DNA of 11,708 bases from Gammaproteobacteria bacterium. Lineage in GTDB: Bacteria > Pseudomonadota > Gammaproteobacteria > Pseudomonadales > UBA7434. This document shows, piece after piece, positions 1-6,971 of the stretch. The notes beneath the pieces were generated by a model, which saw only the letters and a list, made by a program, of their open reading frames with translations, searched no databases and was not told where the DNA came from. Numbering within the stretch: position 1 is the first letter of the stretch; each line of letters opens with the position of its first letter. Made by a program: the position numbers and the translations under genes. The stretch lies in assembly GCA_024280785.1 (NCBI GenBank), contig JAJRPK010000439.1, forward strand, positions 1 to 11,708, read 5' to 3'.

Positions 1-1106
1 ACTGCAATTTTTTCAACCGCGGTATCACCGCTAGTAAAAGCCAACACATCTAATGCGGCATGCACAGCTTGAGGATTAGCGTTATAACTATCGTCCAAAA
101 TCTGTAGCTGATTTTTCCCCTGCAAAACCTGCAACCGCCCCGCCTCTGGCTTAACCTTGGCGAGCCCGGCAACAATTTCGGCATCACTTATAGAAAGAGC
201 CTTGGCAACTGCGATGGCTGACAAGGCATTGCATACATTGTGTCGTCCCAATAATGAGATTGTCACTTTGAAAGATGAAGCCTCATTGCCTTCTAGCGTG
301 TGTGCTATAAAGGAAGACCCTGTCGCATTCTGTTCAACTTGGCTAGCGTAGACATCGGCGTTAGAATCATCTAACGAAAACTCTAATACACAGGAAAGAT
401 CAGACATCTGCGAAACCTTGCTCCGCCAATAAGATGAAAAATCATCATCTCTATTAATTATGGCAACACCGCCAACAGGTAGTCTCTCGTATATTTCTCC
501 TTTGGCTGCCGCTGTTTTTTCCAAGCCATCAAAACCGGCAGCATGCGCCTCGCTAACATGGGTAATAACAGAAATATGCGGCTGCCCAACAGCGGTCAAA
601 TATGCAATATCTCCCACCTTCGCAGCGCCCATCTCAAGCACCGCATAATCGTGCAATTCGTTTAACTGCTGCACAGTTAGCGGCAAGCCAATTTCATTAT
701 TGAAATTTCCTTTGGTCGCCAATACGCTTCCAGATTCCGCCAAAATAGCAGCTATCATATTTTTACTACTGGTTTTGCCGGCGCTTCCTGTTATAGCGAC
801 AACTTTACCGGTAAAAGCCTTACGATTAACTTCTGCCACAATGGCAAGAGCGCGCCGAGTATCGTTAACTAATATCTGTGGTAAATCTACGTCTTGCCGC
901 TCTTCGACGATTGCCGCAACAGCTCCATAACTCGCAACTTGCTCAACATACTGATGGCCATCTGTCTGTTCTCCGCGCAGCGCAACAAACAAATCTCCTT
1001 TAACCAGCCGGCGACTATCGATACACACTCCGGTGACTAGCGAATTCATTCCTTGCAAAGTCGAATTGTTAGCCGTCGCTAATTGCTCCAGGGTAATCCC
1101 GCTCAT
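1..1106 (-). CDS. murF: MurF, UDP-MurNAc-tripeptide--D-alanyl-D-alanine ligase (partial, C-terminus off window)
   Basis: Cytoplasmic ATP-dependent ligase that adds D-Ala-D-Ala to UDP-MurNAc-tripeptide, the last soluble step of peptidoglycan precursor synthesis. I translated the minus strand from ATG at 1106-1104: the protein begins MSGITLEQLATANNS and 368 codons are visible before the edge; the family is about 450 residues, so roughly the last fifth is missing. Visible marks are the N-terminal Mur domain (CIDSRRLVKGDLFVALRG, about 28-45), the ATP P-loop GSAGKTSSK (about 107-115, Lys111), the central-domain NNEIGLPLT region, EMGA, and DDSYNANP (about 338-345), which is diagnostic of MurF and opens the C-terminal domain. 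The start shares one base with the murE stop (TGATG), so translation is probably coupled to murE. The P-loop has Ala-Gly and Ser-Ser where many homologues have Ser-Gly and Thr-Thr, which keeps the Walker A pattern. Confidence 0.96.
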   Translation of the reverse strand, partial: MSGITLEQLATANNSTLQGMNSLVTGVCIDSRRLVKGDLFVALRGEQTDGHQYVEQVASYGAVAAIVEERQDVDLPQILVNDTRRALAIVAEVNRKAFTGKVVAITGSAGKTSSKNMIAAILAESGSVLATKGNFNNEIGLPLTVQQLNELHDYAVLEMGAAKVGDIAYLTAVGQPHISVITHVSEAHAAGFDGLEKTAAAKGEIYERLPVGGVAIINRDDDFSSYWRSKVSQMSDLSCVLEFSLDDSNADVYASQVEQNATGSSFIAHTLEGNEASSFKVTISLLGRHNVCNALSAIAVAKALSISDAEIVAGLAKVKPEAGRLQVLQGKNQLQILDDSYNANPQAVHAALDVLAFTSGDTAVEKIA

Positions 1107-2704
1107 CATTCGCCATTCCTCGCGAGTAAATAGCGCTTTGCAATGTCCGTGTCACAAAAGGGGACTTTCTGGTCGCCAATCAATTGAAAGGTTTCATGTC
1201 CTTTTCCTGCCAATAAAATTAAATCTCCGGCTTCGGCTTTTTCAATGGCTAGCGCGATAGCAGCCTCTCGATTTTGTTCGACGTAGACCGATTGCATATC
1301 GTCAATGCCCAGCAATACATCATCAATTATTTGGGCAGCAGGTTCTCCACGAGGATTATCCGAGGTCACGACAACACTGTCTGCGAGCCATCGAACAATT
1401 CGCCCCATCTCCGCTCGTTTACCGTGATCTCGATCACCGCCACAACCAAATACGCACCAAACTTTACCTTTAACATGCGGTTTTAACGAATTCAAAACAA
1501 CTTCTAACGCTTGTGGTGTGTGCGCATAGTCCACCACCACAGTAATATCTAACTCTCGCTCTATTCCATTTTCGCCCGCGCTATGATCGTCAGTGATGTT
1601 GCGGAGTTGCAGTGAATCCGTAGACCCAAGCGTTACCACCTCCATTCGTCCAGCAATTGCAGACAAAGAGTTAAACCCATTAAGTAGCGTTTTAAAATCA
1701 GCGCCCGCAGCAAGCATCGCCGCTAAGGCCGCTAAAGCGTTACTTAAATTAAAATCACCAACCAGAGGAATAGATAGCTGTCCGCTACCCCAAGGAGTGG
1801 CTACGTCAGCCCGAATACCTGTCAGTGAATAACTAATGTTTTTAGCAACAATATCGGCCTGATTACTTTTCGTCGAGTAGCTCAAGATGGCGACACGTTG
1901 ATTTAATTCTTGGATCAATCGCCGCCCAAATTCATCATCAGCATTGATAACAGCCGTTTCCAAACCGTTAAAATAAAACAAACTACGCTTCGCGCTTGCG
2001 TAACCTTCCATATCCTGATGAAAATCAAGATGCTCACGGGTTAAATTGGTCAGCACCGCAATATTGAAGAGCACCGCATCGACTCGATGTTGTACCAATG
2101 CATGTGAAGAGACTTCTATTGCTACCGCCTCGCAACCCCACTCTCTTAGATCGCTCATGCACTGCTGGAGTTGAATCGCATCGGGAGTGGTAAACCCTGT
2201 CGGCTGCAAGACTTTATCCGCGCCCACGCCATAACCCAGAGTACCGATTACACCACACTGGCGCCCAATATAATGAGATAACACCGCTATCATGTGGCTA
2301 CAGGTCGTTTTGCCATTAGTCCCTGTCACTCCAACAATTGATAAGTCAGACGTTGGATTATCGTAGAACCGTGAAGCAATACTGCCGAGCTCAGAACCTA
2401 AATTTGGAATCGAAATAACAGGGACGCCCGCCCTTATTTCAACTAAAAATGTCGTATCGGTCTCGGCAAACACGGCAACAGCACCATTTGTAATAGCGGT
2501 GTCTATATAATCTCTACCGTCAAACTGTAAGCCGTCAAGCGCAAAAAACAAATCACCTGCAACCACTTTGCGGCTATCGGTTGCAAGCCCGGTAACGAAT
2601 AATTCAGAATGTCTGGACGGTATTTCGCGCGGGTACAATTGCAACAGAGTTTTACTAAACCCCCGCACATCATGATAAGTATTATTCATATCAAGAGCTT
2701 CCAT
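1106..2704 (-). CDS. murE: MurE, UDP-MurNAc-L-Ala-D-Glu:meso-diaminopimelate ligase
   Basis: Cytoplasmic ligase adding the third stem-peptide residue. Of 532 residues: N-terminal UDP-binding domain with TDSRKVVAGDLFFAL (42-56), P-loop GVTGTNGKTT (125-134), EVSSHAL (197-203), the lysine expected to be carbamylated in YASAKRSLF (Lys239), AGRMEVV (351-357), VVVDYAHTP (389-397), and SDNPRGE (448-454). The DNPR motif is the established signature for meso-diaminopimelate rather than lysine, fitting a Gram-negative. The protein is about 30 residues longer than the usual ~495; most of the excess is an acidic, polar stretch at about 358-387, between AGRMEVV and VVVDYAHTP, where homologues have a short loop. 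The start is uncertain: ATG at 2704 overlaps ftsI by 14 bases; ATG at 2689 (MNNTYHDVRG) lies just after the ftsI stop with GGAAG eight bases upstream and is a good alternative. The stop overlaps the murF start. Confidence 0.96.
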   Translation of the reverse strand: MEALDMNNTYHDVRGFSKTLLQLYPREIPSRHSELFVTGLATDSRKVVAGDLFFALDGLQFDGRDYIDTAITNGAVAVFAETDTTFLVEIRAGVPVISIPNLGSELGSIASRFYDNPTSDLSIVGVTGTNGKTTCSHMIAVLSHYIGRQCGVIGTLGYGVGADKVLQPTGFTTPDAIQLQQCMSDLREWGCEAVAIEVSSHALVQHRVDAVLFNIAVLTNLTREHLDFHQDMEGYASAKRSLFYFNGLETAVINADDEFGRRLIQELNQRVAILSYSTKSNQADIVAKNISYSLTGIRADVATPWGSGQLSIPLVGDFNLSNALAALAAMLAAGADFKTLLNGFNSLSAIAGRMEVVTLGSTDSLQLRNITDDHSAGENGIERELDITVVVDYAHTPQALEVVLNSLKPHVKGKVWCVFGCGGDRDHGKRAEMGRIVRWLADSVVVTSDNPRGEPAAQIIDDVLLGIDDMQSVYVEQNREAAIALAIEKAEAGDLILLAGKGHETFQLIGDQKVPFCDTDIAKRYLLARNGE

Positions 2705-4550
2705 GCTGTTCTCGCCGACTAGTCGCTAATCGTGTTATTTTTTCCGGTAACAATGGCGACACTAACCACTGATCCCCAGTTTCAATACCAACAACGGAAT
2801 CTGATTCTGCAGTGTCTATATGATGCGAAACCACCGGTAACTTACCCAGCTCGTCCAAGCGGTCCGGCGGTACGTTCATCAATCGTAAAGCCGCTTGCAT
2901 CACGCGCGAAAATACTGGAGCAGCAATTTCCCCACCAAAATACTTTTCGCCGCGAGGGTCGTTAATGGTTACAACAACAACCAATCGCGGATCAGTAGAA
3001 GGAGCTATTCCCGCAAATGTGGCGCGATAGCGATTTGATTCATAACCCGAAGCCCCAACCTTGTGAGCGGTTCCTGTTTTTCCCGCGACACTATAGCCAG
3101 GAATATGCGCTTGAAATCCTGTACCCCCTGTCTCGACAACAGCAACCATCATCTCGCGTACCTCTCTCGCTACGCTGGATGACATGACGCGATTCTTTCG
3201 ATCTTCGAGCACACTATTTTTTGTGTCATCATCCAATCGTAATAAACTAACAGGCCGCTTAATTCCATCGCTTGCGATCACCGCATAGGCTCGCGCCAAC
3301 TGTAAAGTGTTCACCGACAATCCATGGCCAAACGACAGCGTCGCCTTCTCAATATCCTTCCATTGTTGATGATTGGGCAAGTATCCGGCCTGCTCTCCGG
3401 GAAAACCGGTCGCACAATATTCACCCAGGCCAACGCGAGAGAATAGCCCCTGCAGTTGATCAATATCCAAATCAAGCGCTATTTTAGTTGTACCCACGTT
3501 GCTAGACTTGCGCAAAATTGTTGCCAAATCGATAGGGCCATAGTTGTGGGAATCGAATACCGTATTACTACCTATGCGGATATAACCTGGCGAGGTGTCG
3601 ATAATCGTGGAGGCAACAAAATCTCCTGACTCTAGGGCAGCTGCTACGGTAAAAGGTTTAACCGTCGACCCAGGTTCAAACAAATCTATCATCGCACGAT
3701 TGCGCATATTTTCGGGAACTAGCTGGCGCCTGTCGTTAGCGTTGTACGATGGTTGATTAACCAGCGCCAATACTTCACTAGTCTTTGCATCAAGAATAAC
3801 CAGCGACCCGGAATGGGCCTTATAATTAGTCACTGCCGCTTTTAACTCTCGATAAGCCGCATACTGCAGCTTCATATCAATCGATAACGTTAGTCGCTGT
3901 CCCGGACTCGCCGCCTTTATTAATTTGATATCCTTAATTACATCTCTTCGAGCATTCTTCATGACTTGCTTTAAACCAAACTCGGCTTGCAAAAAATCTT
4001 GGTAGGCTAGCTCTATACCTTCTTGCCCTCGATCGTCTACATCGGTAAAACCTACCAAATGCGATGCTACCTCTCCAGCCGGATAAAACCGCTTATATTC
4101 TATTTTGGCAAATACCCCGGGGAATTTTTTAGCTAAAACCGCATCCGCTTTATTCGGTGCAAGCTGTCTGCGTAAATATACATAGTGATCGTTTTTGGCC
4201 AATTTTTTTCGCAATACATTGACAGGCATTTCTAACGCAAGCGCCAACGATTTAACCGCACTGTCTTCGTTATTAACCAAGGATGGGTTGGCCCACAGTG
4301 ATTTAACAGGGGTACTAAAAGCTAATAACTCGCCGTTACGATCAACGATTTCACCCCGGCTTGCTGTAATCTTCTCATTGCGCAGAACACGCGCATCACC
4401 TTGCTGTTGTAAAAAATCTCTACCGTGTTCTGCATCGACTAATTGCAGCTGGACCAAGCGGGCGATAATGGCTATTAACGCAATCGACAAAGCAAACCAC
4501 ACGGGGTACACCCGCCATGACCACTTGTTAAATCGATTGCCAGCTGTCAT
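2691..4550 (-). CDS. ftsI: FtsI (PBP3), septal peptidoglycan D,D-transpeptidase
   Basis: Class B penicillin-binding protein that cross-links septal peptidoglycan together with FtsW and the FtsQLB complex. Its 619 residues are near the family length. Order: short basic cytoplasmic tail, one membrane anchor at about 16-38 (VWFALSIALIAIIARL), a periplasmic pedestal domain with RGEIVDRNGELLA (65-77), then the transpeptidase domain with all three catalytic motifs: STVK (nucleophile Ser295, Lys298), SSN (349-351) and KTG (491-493). The FEPGSTVKPF and FGHGLSVN surroundings are typical of FtsI rather than of PBP2/MrdA. The ATG at 4548-4550 shares its A with the ftsL TGA (TGATG), which fixes the start and suggests coupled translation. 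After KTG there is a tail of about 60 residues beyond the core domain, rich in polar residues. No defect in the active site is visible. Confidence 0.97.
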   Translation of the reverse strand: MTAGNRFNKWSWRVYPVWFALSIALIAIIARLVQLQLVDAEHGRDFLQQQGDARVLRNEKITASRGEIVDRNGELLAFSTPVKSLWANPSLVNNEDSAVKSLALALEMPVNVLRKKLAKNDHYVYLRRQLAPNKADAVLAKKFPGVFAKIEYKRFYPAGEVASHLVGFTDVDDRGQEGIELAYQDFLQAEFGLKQVMKNARRDVIKDIKLIKAASPGQRLTLSIDMKLQYAAYRELKAAVTNYKAHSGSLVILDAKTSEVLALVNQPSYNANDRRQLVPENMRNRAMIDLFEPGSTVKPFTVAAALESGDFVASTIIDTSPGYIRIGSNTVFDSHNYGPIDLATILRKSSNVGTTKIALDLDIDQLQGLFSRVGLGEYCATGFPGEQAGYLPNHQQWKDIEKATLSFGHGLSVNTLQLARAYAVIASDGIKRPVSLLRLDDDTKNSVLEDRKNRVMSSSVAREVREMMVAVVETGGTGFQAHIPGYSVAGKTGTAHKVGASGYESNRYRATFAGIAPSTDPRLVVVVTINDPRGEKYFGGEIAAPVFSRVMQAALRLMNVPPDRLDELGKLPVVSHHIDTAESDSVVGIETGDQWLVSPLLPEKITRLATSRREQHGSS

Positions 4551-4945
4551 CAGTAGTTTTCCGTATTACTAGTCGAACTCGCCAAAAATTGAAGAGCCTG
4601 ACTCGCGTGTAAAGCTACTCTATTGGGTGATCTTGGTAAGTCGTTAACCTTCTCAGCTGGCAATAGAGCAATAACAAGCTGCTCTGGTGCAGGCACAAAC
4701 ATGTTGAGACGAGATTGCGCAAGCTTTTCAACCAAAGCATGTGAAGACCATGCACTTTCTTCTAATAGCAGACGGCCGAGCTGGATCTGTAATCGAGTTT
4801 CTTCGGTTTGTAAATTCTGTAAAGCGATAAACAACTGGCGATTTTTATAGCTTGTACTCACCACTGCCAGCGCAGAAAAAGTCACCGTCGCCAGCAAAGT
4901 AATGGCTACCAAAATTTCGCTATGGGGTGGTCTCAAGCTTTGCAT
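4550..4945 (-). CDS. ftsL: FtsL, divisome bitopic membrane protein
   Basis: Small essential division protein that forms FtsQLB and helps activate FtsWI. The 131 residues (E. coli has 121) show the expected plan: about 10 cytoplasmic residues (MQSLRPPHSE), one membrane segment at about 11-31 (ILVAITLLATVTFSALAVVS), and a periplasmic coiled coil at about 34-75 with heptad-like Leu/Ile spacing (LFIALQNLQTEETRLQIQLGRL, broken here for length: 38-46 and 47-59). It ends with the family pattern VEKLAQSRLNMFVPAPEQLV (72-91). Position between rsmH and ftsI confirms the identity. The start has no clear Shine-Dalgarno sequence; a 16-bp tandem repeat lies directly upstream. The TGA stop overlaps the ftsI ATG. 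The C-terminal ~30 residues after PAPEQLV are not recognisable and may be specific to this lineage. Confidence 0.93.
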   Translation of the reverse strand: MQSLRPPHSEILVAITLLATVTFSALAVVSTSYKNRQLFIALQNLQTEETRLQIQLGRLLLEESAWSSHALVEKLAQSRLNMFVPAPEQLVIALLPAEKVNDLPRSPNRVALHASQALQFLASSTSNTENY

Positions 4946-4950
4946 CAGTT

Positions 4951-4982
4951 TCTAACTTCTTTAGTTTCTAGTTTCTTTAGTT
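4951..4982. repeat. Two tandem 16-bp repeats directly upstream of ftsL
   Basis: Read on the minus strand, the unit AACTAAAGAAACTAGA is followed directly by AACTAAAGAAGTTAGA (14 of 16 bases equal) and then by AACTG and the ftsL ATG. The repeat occupies the place where a ribosome binding site should be, and no GGAG-like sequence is present. It may be a duplication that moved or diluted the ftsL translation signal; a regulatory role is only a possibility. Confidence 0.8.
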
Positions 4983-4986
4983 CTCA

Positions 4987-5019
4987 TTTCAGGCTCACTC
5001 CATTCGAGTCAGCCTGAAA
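4987..5019 (-). promoter_or_regulatory. Strong hairpin in the rsmH-ftsL intergenic RNA
   Basis: The arms TTTCAGGCT (4987-4995) and AGCCTGAAA (5011-5019) are perfectly complementary; inside them ACTC (4997-5000) pairs with GAGT (5006-5009) across a single C-C mismatch, leaving a 5-base loop. The T-rich tract lies on the 5' side of the hairpin in the minus-strand transcript and not on its 3' side, so it is not an intrinsic terminator for the operon. It is more likely an RNA stability or processing element at the 3' end of rsmH. Confidence 0.6.
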
Positions 5020-5037
5020 AAAATTTACTATATATAC

Positions 5038-6003
5038 CTACAATCGCTCAGCTACCCGCAAAATTGCACTCCGCGACCTAGGGTTATTGTTAATTTCATC
5101 ACTCGATGCACGCTGGGCTTTGCCTAAGCGTTTGAATCGTTTGTTCAAGGCATCATCGATGACAGGAACGGATGATGGCAGCTTGTCTCCGCGCGACTGG
5201 TCTCGAATAAATCGTTTAACAATGCGGTCTTCCAGTGAGTGAAAACTAATTACAGCCAACCTCCCTCCACACCGCAGTAAATTCACACTGCTGTCTAAAA
5301 ATGTTTCAATTTGCTCAAGCTCTCGATTAATGTAAATCCGGATAGCTTGAAAACTTCTTGTCGCCGGGTGCTTACCTTTTTGCTTAAACGGCATTGTCTG
5401 TTCGATAAGGCTCGCCAATTGCCCGGTTGTAGCGATTGCCGTGGTAGCTCGGCTATCGATAATTGCGCCTGCAATCTTCCAGGCAAACCGTTCTTCTCCA
5501 TACTCTCGCAACACCTTCGCGATCTCTTCTCTATCGGCAAGCGCTAACCACTGCGCCGCGCTTTGACCACTAGAAGGGTCCATGCGCATATCCAGTGGCC
5601 CATCGCGCATAAAACTAAAACCCCTGTCGGCCTTATCTAACTGCGGTGATGAGACACCCAGATCTAACAATATTCCACTGACTTGGCCCAAGTAATCATG
5701 AGCTACAACCCACTTTTCAATACCCCTAAAGTCGCTATGTATGACCGAGACTTGTTTATGGGCAGCGGAGAGCTGTTTTGCCACCACAATTGCCTCGGGG
5801 TCTCTGTCAACCAATAACAAACGGCCTTTATCCGATAATCGTGAAAGTAATAACCGACTGTGGCCACCGCGACCAAAAGTCCCGTCGATGTAGATACCAT
5901 CCGGATCGGTAAACCATGCATCGACAGCTTCTTCTCTCAATACCGTTTGATGCTGTAAGTTCGTGAGTCCGCCCTTCCCTTCAAGCGACATATCAAGCGA
6001 CAT
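5038..6003 (-). CDS. rsmH: RsmH (MraW), 16S rRNA N4-cytosine-1402 methyltransferase
   Basis: S-adenosylmethionine-dependent enzyme that methylates C1402 of 16S rRNA in the ribosomal P site. The 321 residues match the family (E. coli 313). Motifs: SAM-binding DGTFGRGGHS (40-49), LVDRDPEAI (64-72), DLGVSSPQLD (114-123), RGFSFMRDGPLDMRMD (127-142), HPATRSFQAIRIYINREL (212-229), SFHSLEDRIVKRF (253-265) and the C-terminal NPRSRSAILRV (307-317). The gene starts 12 bases after the mraZ stop. Two in-frame ATGs (6003 and 5991) lie in a 12-bp tandem duplication, giving MSLD-MSLE; neither has an obvious Shine-Dalgarno sequence, so translation may rely on coupling to mraZ. The choice between the two starts changes only four residues. 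Confidence 0.97.
   Translation of the reverse strand: MSLDMSLEGKGGLTNLQHQTVLREEAVDAWFTDPDGIYIDGTFGRGGHSRLLLSRLSDKGRLLLVDRDPEAIVVAKQLSAAHKQVSVIHSDFRGIEKWVVAHDYLGQVSGILLDLGVSSPQLDKADRGFSFMRDGPLDMRMDPSSGQSAAQWLALADREEIAKVLREYGEERFAWKIAGAIIDSRATTAIATTGQLASLIEQTMPFKQKGKHPATRSFQAIRIYINRELEQIETFLDSSVNLLRCGGRLAVISFHSLEDRIVKRFIRDQSRGDKLPSSVPVIDDALNKRFKRLGKAQRASSDEINNNPRSRSAILRVAERL
5980..6003. repeat. 12-bp tandem duplication at the rsmH start
   Basis: On the minus strand ATGTCGCTTGAT is followed at once by ATGTCGCTTGAA, so the start codon and the next three codons are present twice in frame (11 of 12 bases equal). It follows a run of seven T residues. It looks like a recent slippage or duplication event. 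Confidence 0.85.
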
Positions 6004-6015
6004 AAAAAAACAGCA

Positions 6016-6468
6016 TCAAAACGCAATCTCTCGAAATTCTTCTGGCAATGGCTCTGCCCGCGCTTGTTCAAGACAGGTCTTATTCTCGTCACTCCACAGC
6101 GACTCATTCCAAAGCTCCAGCTTTTCACCTTGTCCCAACAGCACAATCTTTTTGCTGAGGTCCGCATAATCTCGGAGCGATGCGGGCAATAGGAGTCGGC
6201 CGTTGCCATCTAATTCGACATCCGCGGCATAACCTAAAAGAAGACGCTGTATACGGCTTACCTTGGGGTCGAGCCCTGGCATATTCTGAATTTGCTTTTC
6301 GAGCTTTTCCCATACCGGCAGAGGGTAGATACGCAAGCAATCTTGTCGTAAATGAATCGTCGCTACCAAACGCCCAGCACAGGCATCGACCAAGCGATCA
6401 CGGTATTTACTGGGCATTGCAAACCGGCCCTTCGTATCCATGTTGATAGAAGTAACGCCTCTAAACAC
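6016..6468 (-). CDS. mraZ: MraZ, transcriptional regulator of the dcw operon
   Basis: DNA-binding protein of the SpoVT/AbrB-like fold that controls its own operon. The coding region starts at GTG (6468-6466), giving (M)FRGVTSINMDTKGRF and 150 residues, the normal family length. The start is supported by AGGAG at 6476-6480, seven bases upstream, and by the conserved FRG N-terminus. The open frame continues upstream to an ATG at 6531, but those 21 extra residues are not MraZ-like. Two halves of the fold carry the paired DxxxR motifs: DTKGRFAMPSKYR (11-23) and DGNGRLLLPASLR (87-99). First gene of the cluster, with rsmH 12 bases downstream. Repeats matching its expected binding site lie about 200 bases upstream (6670-6705), so autoregulation is likely. 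Confidence 0.96.
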   Translation of the reverse strand: MFRGVTSINMDTKGRFAMPSKYRDRLVDACAGRLVATIHLRQDCLRIYPLPVWEKLEKQIQNMPGLDPKVSRIQRLLLGYAADVELDGNGRLLLPASLRDYADLSKKIVLLGQGEKLELWNESLWSDENKTCLEQARAEPLPEEFREIAF

Positions 6469-6516
6469 AAGACCTCTCCTGCCAATGCACACAATTGACG
6501 ACTGGAAGGCAAGCAC

Positions 6517-6544
6517 TGTATATTGGGCCACTAACTATCTGAAA
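6517..6544 (-). promoter_or_regulatory. Possible second mraZ promoter (weak)
   Basis: Read on the minus strand, TTTCAG (6544-6539) and TATACA (6522-6517) are separated by 16 bases, about 50 bases before the mraZ GTG. The -35 match is poor. It is listed because it lies downstream of the leader terminator and would give terminator-independent expression of the cluster. Confidence 0.25.
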
Positions 6545-6603
6545 GATTGACTTTAGGAGTGGGGGCAACTGAGTGGAAGAGCGTTGATTTTGGCAAGGCG
6601 CAG

Positions 6604-6629
6604 AAAAAAAGCCGGCTGAAGTAACCGGC
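6604..6629 (-). terminator. Intrinsic terminator in the mraZ leader
   Basis: In the minus-strand transcript, GCCGGTT (6629-6623) pairs with AGCCGGC (6617-6611) around the loop ACTTC, including one G-U pair, and is followed at once by seven T residues (6610-6604). This is a textbook Rho-independent terminator. It lies about 65-90 bases downstream of the predicted dcw transcription start and about 135 bases before the mraZ start codon, so it either attenuates the dcw operon or ends transcripts entering from upstream. No alternative antiterminator pairing could be established by eye. Confidence 0.75.
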
Positions 6630-6669
6630 ACAAAAAGACCACAAAATCCTACAAAGTTTCTAGAAAATT

Positions 6670-6705
6670 CCACAATTCACCACTTAACGCCACTTAGTGA
6701 CACTA
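6670..6705 (-). promoter_or_regulatory. MraZ-box array, 10-bp-phased GTGG repeats
   Basis: Minus strand, in order: GTGTCACTAA, GTGGCGTTAA, GTGGTGAATT and GTGGAATTTT follow one another with an exact 10-bp period. The three strong cores (AAGTGG, AAGTGG, TTGTGG) sit at 6690-6695, 6680-6685 and 6670-6675, and a weaker one (TAGTGT, 6700-6705) overlaps the -10 element. MraZ of E. coli is known to bind TGGGN repeats separated by 5 bases, and the mollicute protein AAAGTG-type repeats; both have this one-helical-turn spacing. Position next to the promoter of mraZ itself supports an autoregulatory operator. Confidence 0.75.
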
Positions 6706-6730
6706 TAGTGACACACGTTGACACATGCAA
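6702..6730 (-). promoter_or_regulatory. Predicted sigma70 promoter of the dcw operon
   Basis: On the minus strand TTGCAT (6730-6725) and TATAGT (6707-6702) are separated by 17 bases; the -10 matches the consensus in five of six positions and the -35 in three. The predicted transcription start, near 6695, falls within the MraZ-box array, so bound MraZ would cover it. The resulting mraZ leader would be about 225 bases long and contain the terminator at 6604-6629. Confidence 0.6.
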
Positions 6731-6971
6731 GTGCCGTGAAAGACAATTTTCTCTAATAGAATCAAAAGCTTACTGTCATCAAAGGGCGGTCAACATAACT
6801 TTTTAGGACAGCTTTTAGAACAAATACAGTGTCCTGAAATACATACTTAATGTAGTACTTTAAGTTTTATCGCTAGATATATTTTATTCGACGTAAAATT
6901 ATTTTTTTTATTCTATTTGGTTATTAGTGGGGTAGGAATTAAAAAAGCAGGAGTGGCCGTCCTTGTTTTTC
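6731..6971. other. AT-rich intergenic stretch without a gene
   Basis: No convincing coding frame or structured RNA is visible. In particular the RNase P RNA gene, found upstream of mraZ in pseudomonads, is not here: its conserved GAGGAAAGTCC-type core is absent on both strands. Two small inverted repeats occur: AGGACA (6805-6810) with TGTCCT (6830-6835), and ACTTAA (6845-6850) with TTAAGT (6860-6865). Neither is followed by a T-run that would make it a terminator. The section 6840-6930 is very rich in A and T. Confidence 0.6.
6941..6963 (-). terminator. Weak candidate terminator after the toxin-antitoxin genes
   Basis: In the minus-strand transcript AGGA (6963-6960) can pair with TCCT (6952-6949) and, beyond a 2x2 internal loop, a run of A residues can pair with the TTTTTT at 6946-6941. 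It starts nine bases past the antitoxin stop. The stem is short, so read-through towards the dcw promoter is possible. Confidence 0.3.

Noticed and set aside
4195..4572. 125-codon plus-strand frame opposite ftsI
   Set aside because: It is a shadow of the ftsI coding strand, with no start signal and a composition unlike a protein.
6469..6531. N-terminal extension of mraZ from an ATG at 6531
   Set aside because: The 21 extra residues do not resemble MraZ, while the GTG at 6468 has AGGAG at the right distance and gives the conserved FRG start and a normal 150-residue protein.
6557..6576. GAGTGG repeats on the plus strand as further MraZ boxes
   Set aside because: Two copies only, 14 bases apart and in the opposite orientation to mraZ, so they do not match the 10-bp phasing.
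6611..6971. RNase P RNA gene (rnpB) upstream of mraZ, as in pseudomonads
   Set aside because: The conserved core sequences are absent on both strands and the stretch is too AT-rich.
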